A stretch of 64,000 nucleotides of DNA from Zerene cesonia. Lineage: Eukaryota > Arthropoda > Insecta > Lepidoptera > Pieridae. Position 1 is the first letter of the stretch. Each line of letters starts with the position of its first letter. This document shows positions 50,101 through 61,800 of this stretch, piece by piece. The translations under genes and the position numbers were made by a program. The stretch is from contig NC_052116.1 of the NCBI RefSeq assembly GCF_012273895.1, positions 4,774,001 through 4,838,000 on the forward strand, given 5' to 3'. The notes beneath the pieces were generated by a model, which saw only the letters and a program-made list of their open reading frames with translations, was not told where the DNA came from and searched no databases.

Positions 50101-52356
50101 AACCACTACACTCTTTTCAAAAATAAATTCACCTATAGAAAGCAGCTTCGCTCTGTGAGACAGACTAAGGACGAGCGCCTAGTTACAGTATTCATAGTAT
50201 CCACTTACATGGGGAAAAGTCATGGAATACGCATATCCATCTGGATTGAATACAGGAATAATCCAAAAACGATATTTGGTCAGGAGGTCAGCGTGTGCTT
50301 CACTCCGTTCTATAAGTTGGTACAGCACATACATAGCAGCTGCAACTGAGTGATGATCTCTACCTTGGATTCCTAATAGGACGCAAGTATCATATAAATA
50401 AAATTACAGTAATATAAATCGTTACAATTAACATATTTAAATCAATCATTATTATAATATAGTTTTCATAAATCAGATACCAGCAATTATCATAACAGTC
50501 TGTTTAGCTGATACTATTTGTCCACTAGTCGGATCATCTACAATCATCATATGAATCGGATTTTCCATGACGGTAAAATTTCCCGCAGTGATATCTATCC
50601 ATTTGGCTACTGGACTTTCTTCGGCCCATTGCTTTAGCTGTGATGTTATCTACAATAATATTTGTACATAATAATACATAATAATAATATTTTTACATAA
50701 TAAATAAGTTTGAGTTATTATGAAAGATTTACCTCGTGCAGCGTACGGGGTGAATTAAAACTAAGTTGTCTTAGTTTTATGAGATTGCAGGTTCGATTTT
50801 TCTTAATTTCTTCTTTTAAAGATTTAGTTGTTAGTTCAAAATCAACGAGCCCTTGTAAAATTCTGGTAGTCAATGTTGTTCCATTTTTGAAGTCATCGTC
50901 GTCATCATACTCCAGATGTGATAGTAATTCGGTAGTATTATCATATTCTTCTACACCATGAGATGTACCAGATTTTGCGTTGTTTACAGAACTATCCCTG
51001 CTAGCTTTGTCTTCAATGTCTTCGTAAGAATCTGTACTTTCATGTAAATTTTTTTTTGTGCTTTCGCCTTCTTCATCGCCATACAGTACCATGTTATATG
51101 CATCAATTTCCTTATCTGTAATTTTCTTTACAATACCTTTTCGTCTCTGAACATCGATCGTGCGTATTGTTGTTTCTATTGCATTGTCATCTTCATCAAT
51201 CATAAGCTTATTTGTAGAAGTATTTTGCAGACTTTCAATTGGTTTATATGTTGTACGCGTTGGAAATGCTTTATCAAATTTGATAAGATTGTCTGAATCG
51301 TCATCAAAGGTCAAAATATTGAAAAAGTCAGGCGTTCTCATTGGAACTATAATATCTGATAAAGGTGAAGTTCTTGTAGGATGTCTTGATGTTTTATATA
51401 ATATCTAAAGTTAAACTATTATTGTTTTTATTTATGCATAAGTAATTTGTCAACATAACATTTCAATGAATACTTACAAATTTATCAACAGTTCGTGGAG
51501 TTAGCGGTCCCAACGTCTTTTGCTTAGTGAAAAAAACAGTAGCTACTGGAGCATATTGTCTAACAACTTCGGTATTGGACCTCTGAATAAACTGTGGACC
51601 CGATGGAGGGCTTTCATCACGCTGGACGTGACGATCTCCACTGAATTTTAGTATCGGCCCAACCTGTTGTTCTCCCTTAAGAACTATTGAATAATATTCA
51701 ATAACATCAATCATCAATCAAACACACGTCTATATCAAAAATATAGATAAGATATAAGAGAAAACTTACCTTTGCTCTTTGGTTTTATGGGGGGAATTTT
51801 ATCATTAATAATAACCGGAGATACTCTATCTAGGACTATGTCACCTTCATGACGCGCTATAGTTAAAGTTGTAGGCGGCACAAATCGTGTATACTCCTTG
51901 GATAGGTCCGGTGTTACTGTAGATGGGCGCAAAGTAGCTCTTTCAACAATCATCTTATCCTCAGCCATTTTAAGTGGTTGAATGTTAACAGCTACAATTT
52001 GTCTAGGTGTGTGGCGGATAGTTACATTTTCAACAATTTGGTTTCGGGGCGTTGGAAGGGGTACATCATCTTCCAATACTTTTACGATGAAAGCTTGTGT
52101 CGTTTCTGGATTAGAGCGCCATCGAGTGTATTCAGATAGGGCTCGTTTTCGGCGAAAGACTAACGATAAAATTTCACACGTTATTGTATTTATTGTTATT
52201 AATAACATATTTTACATATATAGTACTGAATTCACCGAGCTTACATGATAGTGTACACAATGAACAATTATCATGTTCTGTGTAGATGTCTTTGAAACCA
52301 TACGCTAAATAAATATTAATGTTAAATAATATTATCAGAAAAGCACCAAAATTCAT
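47143..52356 (-). CDS. Secreted M14 carboxypeptidase-like protein, predicted inactive, with long N-terminal extension
   Basis: Twelve exons, 5' to 3' on the - strand: 52245..52356, 51770..52159, 51478..51683, 50733..51404, 50481..50649, 50209..50372, 49605..49758, 49232..49383, 48767..48823, 48272..48356, 47842..47957, 47143..47313. They join in phase into 815 aa. Residues 1-20 form a signal peptide, RRKR at 40-43 is a furin-like site, and residues 44 to about 440 are an acidic extension with no domain I recognise. The M14 fold follows: GIQGRDHHS replaces the zinc motif GIHAREWIS, VFNPDGYAYS is kept, GVNLDRNF replaces the usual NRNF, FIAFKEG lacks the third zinc His, and VMMFRP lacks the catalytic Glu. 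A hydrophobic C-terminus could be a GPI signal or membrane anchor. Likely a binding protein rather than a peptidase. Confidence 0.88.
47437..47774 (+). mobile_element. Poly(A)-type retroposon, near full-length family copy
   Basis: From CGAGAACACTTCGGCAC through GAAGTACCACACCCCCACAG, the pyrimidine-rich middle and the 3' domain (ACCATCAGGCGACC...GATGGTGACATA) to an A-rich tail. Other copies share the 3' end but start at different points, as 5'-truncated LINEs do. Lies in the last intron of the M14-like gene. Confidence 0.75.
48998..49062. repeat. Hairpin with 28-bp arms (27/28) and 9-nt loop
   Basis: Arms 48998..49025 and 49035..49062 are reverse complements with one mismatch. Intronic, between exons 8 and 9 of the M14-like gene. 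Could be a miRNA-like precursor or a collapsed palindromic MITE. Confidence 0.85.
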
Positions 52357-52751
52357 ATTAAGAAATATATTATTATCACAGGTTGACGTGACATACTTCT
52401 GAAATGACATTATAAAAGAAGAATTCATTAGAATAGCCAGAATTTAAAGGACTTTTAAAAGCTCTTTGTATATTTTTCGTTCAACATTTATATTCAAACT
52501 AAATAAAATACATTATTGCGAGAGAATTATTAATAGACTTTTTAATGTTTAACTATTTGAACATTTGATAATATATGCCTAAATATTTATTTATATAAAC
52601 ATTGAAAAACGTAAACTCAGTTCATATTTTAATGTCAGTAAAAAATAACAATTAGTTTCATGATAGGTTTAGTTCAACTTACGTGAAAAATATTTTGATG
52701 TGTGTTTTATATTACAAAGTATTGAATATGTTGTTACAAATTAAACTATAT
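52357..52751. promoter_or_regulatory. Shared divergent promoter region of two M14-like genes
   Basis: 395 bp separates the start codons of the two head-to-head genes (52356 on -, 52752 on +). It must hold both 5' UTRs and core promoters unless distal non-coding exons exist. No specific binding site was identified. Confidence 0.55.
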
Positions 52752-55700
52752 ATGGTTTCAGTATTGTATTTGTTTGGAATATTGTTTATGATATTATTTC
52801 CGCCCCGTAACTATGAGCAGTTAGTATCTATTTTATGTACAATATTCACACAATAAGACTGTCCGGTAATATATTAATTAAATTATTTCAAACCTACAAA
52901 AGTATCATTGTATACAAATTAATAACCACTCATTTCAGATCGGGTGCTAAAATGAGGAAAATACGGAGTACGGGAAGTAGCTTGAAGTATTTACAGTACA
53001 TTGATCAAGAAACATTATTAAATATAACCAATCGCATGGCGAAAGAAGATCCAGAAATGGTGCGATTAGTACACCTCACTCCACGCACTTCAAACAACAA
53101 TTCTATAATAGCTCTAGAACTACACAGCGATACACATTCTAGGAAACCGGGCATACTCATTATAGGAAGTAAGTATCTTTAAACCTTTATTACATACTTT
53201 GCTTTGAATTTCAGTATGGGTTACGATCTCGTCATGTCATCTATTGGGTCATTGGGATGATAAAATCGAGAATCTATTTGTAAAATTACGATTACGATTA
53301 TCAGTCAAGACAATACCTTATACTGACGGTGGCTAGTATTAATTATTAGCCATATATAGAAGCCAGTACAATTTTGGGAAATCAGTTTCTAAATGAATTT
53401 CGATTACAGCACTCAACGGTATGGTGTGGGGAACAACGAATGCAATAATCGAATTGGCTGAAAAACTATTATATGATGCTAATTATCAAACGCCCTTTTT
53501 TAATGACTATGACTGGTAAAGCTTTTCATTTTGTACTTGATTTTTCTATTTAGTGGATTCCTTAGTTATTAGTATATTAGTAGACCTATATGTAATTGAC
53601 TTTCAAAACTGTATTACATTAGCTATTATTTTATTTAGGTATAATAGATATAATACTCATATTTATTGCTTATGTATGCAACCTTAACCGCTTGTTGCTT
53701 GAATAATACAGTATTATTTATCTCATGCATTTTATAAGCTTTATATTTCCAAAGGTACCTCATACCCGTAGTGAATCCAGATGCGCTTAATTTTACTAAA
53801 AGTTTGCGAAAGTTTCGACCTATCCAAGAACTGCTATGGTCACGTAATATCACCGCTAGAAATAACACCCGACCTTCTCTGTGGCACAAGAATGTAAATA
53901 CAGAACTTGGGGACACCTGTTTTGGTACAAATATTAATCGGAATTTTGCCTATCATTGGCGAGGTAAGTGACTTTGATGTGATTGGGAAGGGACGGATTA
54001 ACAAAAAGGAACATGTCAGATAGGTATCAATCATTAAAATATTCGATTAAGAATATCTAGTATCGGCCCATATTCTGTTCCTTCCCCTTCCCAGTCCTTT
54101 CCTTTATTCCTCTCGCCAATCCTTTCTTAATCCCCTCCCAGTTTAAAGTCGGCAATCCATTTGTAGAGGCGTAAGGTCTGTAATCGACTTTACGCCTCTA
54201 CAAATGTTCATGGGCGGTGGTAGCGCTTACCATCAGGCGTCCCACCACCTCCATTGCCGACTGTGACATAAAAAAAAATCTAGCCTTATTGGAACTATAG
54301 ATAAGTAGGTATGACTTACAAGCAGTTAGCAGGTACCAATAGTCATATTGCTCCTAAACAACCTGTAAAATAGATCATATATGGATAAATTCAAAATACA
54401 CCTACTTACTTTACTTGATCATTCCTTACTTTATACCTACCACAAATGATGAAGAAAAATTATTTTAATACAGATAGCAAAGATATTGTCATAGAAAGCT
54501 TGGAATGTCTTGAATTCATACGAAAGTAAAACCTTCCACTGCGCGTCGGACTCGCGACAGAAAATGTTTTGTACAAATAAGCTAAAGAGCAACTGCAAAG
54601 CAATCGGTCAGCCATCCAAATTATGACCGTGCAACCATTTTTTTATTATTTTTCATTATAGCGGCAGCAGAAATTTATCCTCTATTAAAATAACAACTGT
54701 CTATCACAGTTCATGAGATAAGTACAGCCTGGTGACAGACAGACAAAAACAAACGGTCGGCAAAGTCGTAGTAGCTAAGACTAATTGCAAGGCTTCGTTG
54801 TCTACGGAACCGTAAAAAATACAATATTTTCAATATTGCTAAACACCTATCAATCTATCAATTATTGAGCAAAGATTACAAAATCGCGTGCGAGAATTAA
54901 ATTCTGTCGCAAAAGATAACATCGATTACGCAGGCACATAAGGTACCTAGTTAATGTTAGTAGATAGTTGCATATAAACAAATCATTTATTACAGATGAT
55001 GTTTCCAAACCTCCAGATGTTTGTTCCCAATATTATCCAGGAACTAGACCATTTTCGGCTGCCGAATCTCAAGCTATTCGCACATACATACATAAACTTG
55101 AAGATGTACTCCAAATAGCAATCAACGTCCATGCAAGTTTTGTACCAAAAAAGGTTTGTTATTGTGTCTTTATCACTTTCTAAATAGCTGTGACTGTAAA
55201 ATTGTACCTATACACGACAAGATTACACATTTGCGGGCTAGATTCCCGCGACATTGTAAGTGGTGAAATTTTTTTATTAGAAGCACACTGCTTACAAATG
55301 CATTCTTTTCGGTAGATCTATCGGTTTGAAACCGTTAAATTGTGAAATAGGCTATCATTGTGTCCCAGCAGTGGGAACATATAAGGGCTGATGATAGTGA
55401 TAGGTTATGTTTGGTTTATTCAAAAACTATACAGAAAGAGTAGCTTCGTTTGGGAAAAGTGTATAAATGTAGAAGTTGAGCACGCTTAGGTACGAATTGG
55501 GGCAGTTATTGCTATTGGGCAGGAAAGTACCGCACCCCCATAGGAAACCGACGATAAATAGTACCATGCTACCGTGTTTCGTTAATCGTTTCCCATGAGG
55601 CGAACCACCGGCTCGTAAAAGTAGTTTCTCGGCATAATACATTACTTCAATATAATCGCATTATAGTGTGACGAAAGTTGATACCTTTCATTGCAAGAAA

Positions 55701-57881
55701 ATATTGCAAATCACAATTTTTCGACTGTTTCCCTCAATAGACATCCCAGTTAGATCACAACCCAACGGTTTTTACGACCTTACGGTAACATAACTAATAA
55801 TAATATAAATGAGATATGATTAATTCCGATAATAGCGGTATGCAGATGCGAAATAATCCGATAGGAAAAAGAGTCAATAATTTTTCGAATTATACCTACA
55901 ATTATTTTACGTAAAGTTTTCTTCTGCTTATACACTATACCAGTATACACAGATGTTATGTTGTTTTTCTTGGGTTCGCGCTTGAAAAGAACAAGAAGAA
56001 AACAACTTGTAGGTATTGTTTTCTATTATTTGGCGCAAATAGTGTTTCTTTCATAAGATTCTGTTAATAACAAACTCAACAAAAATATATTGGCGAAATC
56101 GGTCGGTTATATTTTATTATGCTTCATTACACTCGAAATTATAATTGATTTTTTTATTTGATAAAGCTTATTGTTAAATTAATTTACACAATTGGCGGAT
56201 CAATAAAAAACTGTGTGCTTTCTCCCTGACTACCGTAACAAATTAGCACCTATGAAAAGAGAGGAATAAAGAGGTGGAGACCCCGAGAACCGTATCCGTT
56301 TCCCTGTCCTTCCTAGACCATTCCATTAATCTCTCCATGAATTATATCCTTATTCCTTATCCAGTATAGTTCATAATTTCATTGGCACAGGTATATACTC
56401 TCTAAAAATGTTTATGGGCAGTGCTGGTCGCTTACCATCAGGCGACCCATCAGCTTCTTTGAAAACTATCACAAAAAATATGAATAAGTACATATAGGTA
56501 CACACCTATATTGATACTAAGGATAGCAAGAGAAATTATAATTGTTACATTTATGCAATTTTTTTTGCCACAGCTTTTATTTAAATAATAACATGTTTGC
56601 AATAAGTTGATCGCGCCGTTCGCCCCAGCGTTGCGAAGATTGACCAGTGATAAAAATGCCCTATGTCGGTAAAGATTTAGTTTTCGAATGGTATAAGATT
56701 TCAAATTTGAATTGTTTTCTAGTTTAATCGAAAAAAACAAACAAACAAATCTTTTTTTATTATCGCATTAGAATTTTACCTATAAGAACGATGTTTAATT
56801 AGGCAAATACTTATAACTTATTGTATCAATTGCATAGTTAATTTGTTTACATAACAATTTGCACCAATCCTTATTATACAAGTATAAACAATTATGTTTT
56901 GGATATTTATTCATTATTACTAATTAGTTTTAATTGAAGATTATTATTGAAATCTTGATAAAGGCATTATAAAAATTTACAATTATATTCAACTTTATTG
57001 AAAAGTATATAATTGCCTGAAACACTGTTGATGATTTTATCATGTCTGAAATGTTTAATCTGTTAAAGGAATTTATATTGTACCCGTGGAGATATTCATT
57101 ACGTCAACCTAGCAACTATAGGAATTTACAAGCTATCGGCGAGTATGCAGCAAGACAAGCTCGATTGCCTGATGGACGACTTTATGAAGTGAGAGAAAAT
57201 TATATTTATATTTATACGCATTGGTACCGCATCAGTGCAACGATTCATCTCTCGCACACTCACATTCAGCATACTTGTTATCATTGCCTATGTTTGTGTT
57301 CCACTGCACACCTATCTCCTATATACTTACGCGTTAGAGCTACAATCTATAACGTTAGTCAAGCGCCGGTTGGCGGATATCAATTATCGACTGCCGTCAA
57401 ACTTTTTTGATCTCGAACATGTTTTCTTTTACCCATTGAAGAAGTTAAAAGGCTCGAACATTGAGTCTGCTCGAGAGTCATTCCTGCTCCTGTACTTACA
57501 TTAAGTATCAAGCTCAGATTTTGAAAAACAACATATAACTGTTATAATAAAAACTAGTGTTTAATTGCTTAAATATCTGATAATTCTGTAACGATTTTCA
57601 AGTCAACTTCGGCTTCCGGCTTTAGCCAATCTTTCGAATAGTACTCAATTGATACTTACATTTTTTTTATATAAACCAAAAAGTTAAACACAGTGACTCA
57701 TGTATGTATTGTTATTGTTCAATCAATGTAGGTGCATCAAGAGAGTAGCGATGGACGAGTTGCTGGCTCCCTGACGGACTACATTTCAGGAGTTCTTGGC
57801 ACAGATCTCGTATTTCTCCTCAAACCGTTTCATCCAACATTCCCGAATATCAGTGACACTTCAATACTGGGTGATTATTAA
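52752..57881 (+). CDS. Secreted M14 carboxypeptidase-like protein, predicted inactive
   Basis: Exons 52752..52819, 52939..53168, 53410..53515, 53755..53963, 54996..55153, 57069..57188, 57732..57881, in phase, 346 aa ending at TAA 57879..57881. A hydrophobic signal sequence starts at Met1. The M14 domain follows almost at once, so the usual activation propeptide is missing. The zinc motif GIHAREW reads GTLNGMVW (residues about 99-106), losing the His and Glu ligands. The third zinc His is kept in NVHASF, NINRNF keeps the substrate-anchoring Asn-Arg, and the catalytic Glu segment reads FLLKP. The final helix of the fold is short: the frame reads SILGDY then stop. A donor-like GTGATT at 57871 could splice onward, but the next acceptor I see also leads to a stop. 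Paralogue of the gene across the shared promoter. Confidence 0.85.
54065..54278 (+). mobile_element. Poly(A)-type retroposon, 5'-truncated copy
   Basis: Starts in the pyrimidine-rich middle and ends ...CCATTGCCGACTGTGACATA plus A9. In the intron after the NRNF exon of the + strand M14-like gene. Confidence 0.78.
54530..54825 (+). repeat. Dispersed interspersed repeat of unknown class, copy 3
   Basis: Shares AATTATGACCGTGCAACCAT, CAGCCTGGTGACAGACAGAC and a GTCTACGGAACCGTAA end with the copy at 29660..29905. Confidence 0.5.
55360..55403 (+). mobile_element. SINE 3'-tail fragment
   Basis: TGTCCCAGCAGTGGGAACAT followed by AAGGGCTGATGATAG matches the last 45 bases of the SINE at 6464..6777. Confidence 0.75.
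55474..55612 (+). mobile_element. Poly(A)-type retroposon, 5' domain only
   Basis: GAGCACGCTTAGGTACGAAT, AAAGTACCGCACCCCCATAG and GTGTTTCGTTAATCG correspond to the 5' third of the copy at 62182..62505. The 3' domain is missing. Confidence 0.6.
56272..56477 (+). mobile_element. Poly(A)-type retroposon, 5'-truncated copy
   Basis: Begins at GGTGGAGACCCCGAGA and ends near GCTTACCATCAGGCGACCCA, then diverges before an A-rich stretch. Confidence 0.6.
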
Positions 57882-58669
57882 CAAAATGTATTTAATATTA
57901 CTATTGCCTATTTTGTGTATATTCTAGGCTGAAGCAATTAACAGTAAATTTTTGAAGACGTGTCGATCCACTCTATTCCACAGGGAAAAATTCTTCTTAT
58001 TAATCAATTTGTGTTTATTACGCTGTTTTTTTTTTTGCTTAGAGATATCGAAATGTTTAGTCATCATGAAATGCATAATGAAAGAGAATAATAGCCATTT
58101 GTCATACTTTGGCCATAGAACATTGCCTGTGAATTTAAATGTTCTTTATTTGCCGAATTTTCTGAGATACTCGTCGTCTTAGGTTTGTTTTTCATATAAA
58201 AAAATAAATCAATTTTACAGCTTAAATAATTTTCAGAAACATATGTGAAGAAAACTATAACATCCATTCTGAGTTTAGTACGAGGTTGGCGTAGCAGCAC
58301 TAAACAAAACACCTTATCATTCTTTGGGCGAGATGTGGAGTTTTAATAAAATATGGATATTAAAATAAAAAACTTCTACGGTTTTTGTACCATTTTTTTT
58401 AGTTTAACCTTTTTTTACGATAGGTAATAATTGCTTTGAACTTGGGACATTAGTCGACGAATTTAAGAGTACTTAAATTTTTTAAAGTAGGTAAATAAAA
58501 ATAAGTACTAGACTAGTAGTCTTCACAATAATGATATTTTTTGGTTTGCTATATTAGGCTTATAATATATTAAAAATATAAAATTTTAAATATAGACATT
58601 TTAATATGATGTTAGATATTGTTTCAAATAGTGTAATTTATTATTTGCAAGAATATGAAACATATGTAT
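57882..58669. other. Sequence between convergent M14-like and TXNDC11-like genes
   Basis: Contains the 3' ends of both genes. An open frame at about 57918..58182 (reading AEAINSKFLKTC then hydrophobic) resembles the helix plus hydrophobic tail that ends the other M14-like protein, but I could not join it in phase. Confidence 0.4.
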
Positions 58670-58675
58670 TTTATT
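58670..58675 (-). promoter_or_regulatory. Candidate poly(A) signal of TXNDC11-like gene
   Basis: TTTATT on the + strand, 174 bases beyond the stop. Another lies at 58637..58642. Confidence 0.3.
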
Positions 58676-58848
58676 CTCGATAAAAACCTTTTTCCTTAGC
58701 ATTCAAAGACGGAACCTTAAATGTATAGGATATGGATAAAAAAAAGATAAAAATAACATGTAATAACATTTCATTTTCCATAAATAACCATAAGATATAT
58801 ATAGAATGAGCAATATAATACACTATTTACAATTTCGTTTAGTTAATA

Positions 58849-61800
58849 TCAGCTAGCTGTTGTCGACATTGCATTTTTCCTTATAATAGACTGGACATCG
58901 ATATGCCAATGCTTTGATAAATCATCGAGTGAATGTAATAGTGATTTCAGCTTGTCGTTTTTATTTTTGAGATCACTTATATGGATAAGACTTAAATGTA
59001 ATGAAACTTTGTTAAGATGCTGCAGTCTTTGTAATAAAGAGTCTCTCAGTTCTTCTATCTGCGTTTGCCGCCAATATTTAAGGTTGCGTCCGATAATTGT
59101 AACTATATGCTCCTTGATGTCCTTCAGACATGCTCTTTTTGCGGTAACGGCCTGAAATTAATATTTATTCATAAGACATGAGATAATAAGATCCTATTAA
59201 ACAAATTAATATTTAGTTATAACCTTCACAAAAACTACAAATACATTATCTATCAAACAATAGAGGGATTTTAACTAAACTATCTACAGATAAAAAAGTA
59301 AACGTTGAAGTTTAAATGAAACATTGGACTCAATCTACGCAAATATGTAATCCATGATAAAGATAATAAATGATTATTATGCTAATCAATACATTTGCTT
59401 CATGCCTTATCAAATACGACATACATTATATCTTTAATGATATTCTTATTTGATTAGGCCTGATATCGATTTATTAGGTCATTATCGTGTAACAAAATAT
59501 TTAAAAACTTGATATAAGCGAGGAACGGCAGTTTTATGAGAAAGTTTGTTTTGCCATACGTATGAAAGTAAGCATTGTCTTATGTCGAGAGCGTATTTAA
59601 TTTTAGATACGCATCGAATTACTTTCAATGATCTCAGTAGATTTTAGTTTACTTTGTGGAAATCATCATATTTAGTACTAGCTTTTGCCCGCGGTTTCGC
59701 ACGCGTTAAATTCAACGTAGTTTATAAGATGTTATTATCCGATTGAATCTTCCTTTTGAATCACTCTATCTCCTAGAAAAACTCAATCAAAATCCGTTGC
59801 GTAGTTTTAAATATTTAAGTATACATAAGGACAGACAGAGAAAGCGTCTTCGTTTTATACTATAGAGCGATATGGATGAACATGTTGTTTCCCTTACAAA
59901 GCAAAATATATACGCAATTTTTTTCGTAAAGTACTTATGCACGTGATTCGCATGATAAACGATAAGAAATAGCGTGAAGAAATATTAGTCAAATTGAGAA
60001 TTTAAATAATACTTTTTGAATATTAATTAAACAATTACAGTCGTCCTGCAGTTTCTTAAAAAACAATGAATTAATGAAAGTTTATTCATTTTATGTGAAA
60101 CAAAATTGCTTTTTTACAAAAGTGATTGCATGATATAAATTTATTAACATTTATAAAACGAAATGAATAAAATACAGTATTTGGTTAATCGACGCAAGAA
60201 TGTCTATATTTTATAGGTAGTAAAAAGTGATACTATTTACACGAGGAAAGCATGATTTCTTATATAATTTACCGTATTGTTAGTTCTTCATAATAATTTT
60301 TCTTAAATCAAAGATGCTGTATATCCGCTAAGTACTCCTGAGAGATTACGCTAAGAGATCTGTCAAACATATTGTTTTTTATATTAGATTGGAAAGTTAC
60401 GTGTTCATCACACTAATCACACTATCATATTATTATATAGTTTGTTTGTATGTTTGTTCAACACTCTGAACGGAATTTGACGAAATTTTGTATACAGACA
60501 GGGTACGAGCAGATGTAATTTTTATTAGATGTAATTTACTTAAAATTATGCATTTTTTATTAATTAACGGGCATTATGAATCGTCTTTTAGACCGAGACG
60601 TACGACAGTATGAACTTGAATGACATCGTATACAATGAAAGAGTGCGCGCTCACTGCCCTCCATCTCATAAATGGTTTGAGGTGTAAACATTTTTAAAAT
60701 AAAAGTTGGAGAGAGCATTTGGAGTAAATACAAATAGTATAAATTTTACAGAGAACGAGATATTTGAAAAAAAAAAAACAATTTTTTATCTTGGACCTTA
60801 TCTGTAAGTTAACTATAAGTCGCGTCTACACTATGATATGGGTTTTGAGGCAAATTTACGGTTGTTTAAATATTAAATTACCTTTAATTCCGAGGTAAAA
60901 AAATTAACATGAACGGAATATGTACTGTGCAGTCATTAAAGGCCTTTCAATACCTATCTGCGGAATAACTTCTAATGAACGAAATTTTTGTGTACACCAT
61001 CATTACGTCGTTGTAAAGAAGATGGGAAAAAAAAGAGAATTTAATCCAGAATGAGTTAAAAAATTAACCTACTTTAGTCAACATAACAACAACAAAGGTA
61101 AAGTTTAATTTTTAGTTTTATAGCATTGAAATGCTTTTATAAATAAGAAATTTTGAAAGAATAGAAAAAATTTGATCACGAGGTGGGATTCGAACCCGCG
61201 TTTTTTGCCAAACCGTAGCAACGAATGTACCATAGAAACGAATTTCTTCTACTCTTTCGGTTTTATGTGCCTGAAGGGTACCCCACGCCATCTATTGAGA
61301 TGATTAAGAACCATCACAACCAATACGAAACATTATTTCAATGATTACAATATTGTATCGATGGAACGCGGCCTTTGTTAAAAGTAAAGTTGTCATTGAA
61401 AATATGCAATACCTACTGTATGTAAGTCTCTTTTAGTCGCTTTCTCAGTGCTCTACTCTAATAATTGGATACAGTCGGCATTTTTTTGCAGACAACTCCA
61501 CGACGAACAATGTTTACAATGACGTCTAATGACCTTCGCAAGATACTTGATTTGACCTAGTTTTGGGTCACGAGTTATTCGCGAAAAAATTATTTTCTTT
61601 TTTATCCTTATTTACTGAGAGACTCAGCTTAAATAAGTAAAGATTCCTTTATAGTTGTGAACCCGCTATAATCCTAGTCACAATAAAATTCACACGTAAA
61701 CTAAAATAAAATATGTTCATGTTCGGTTGGTTGCCTGGAAGCGATCACTTGTGAGTGATAATGCCGCTTTCTGTGCTGTACATTTAAGCATATTTAATCA

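Noticed and set aside
52835..52938. Open frame starting at 52835 as N-terminus of the + strand M14-like gene
   Set aside because: The signal-peptide exon 52752..52819 joins in phase to the acceptor at 52937..52938; the intervening frame is intronic.
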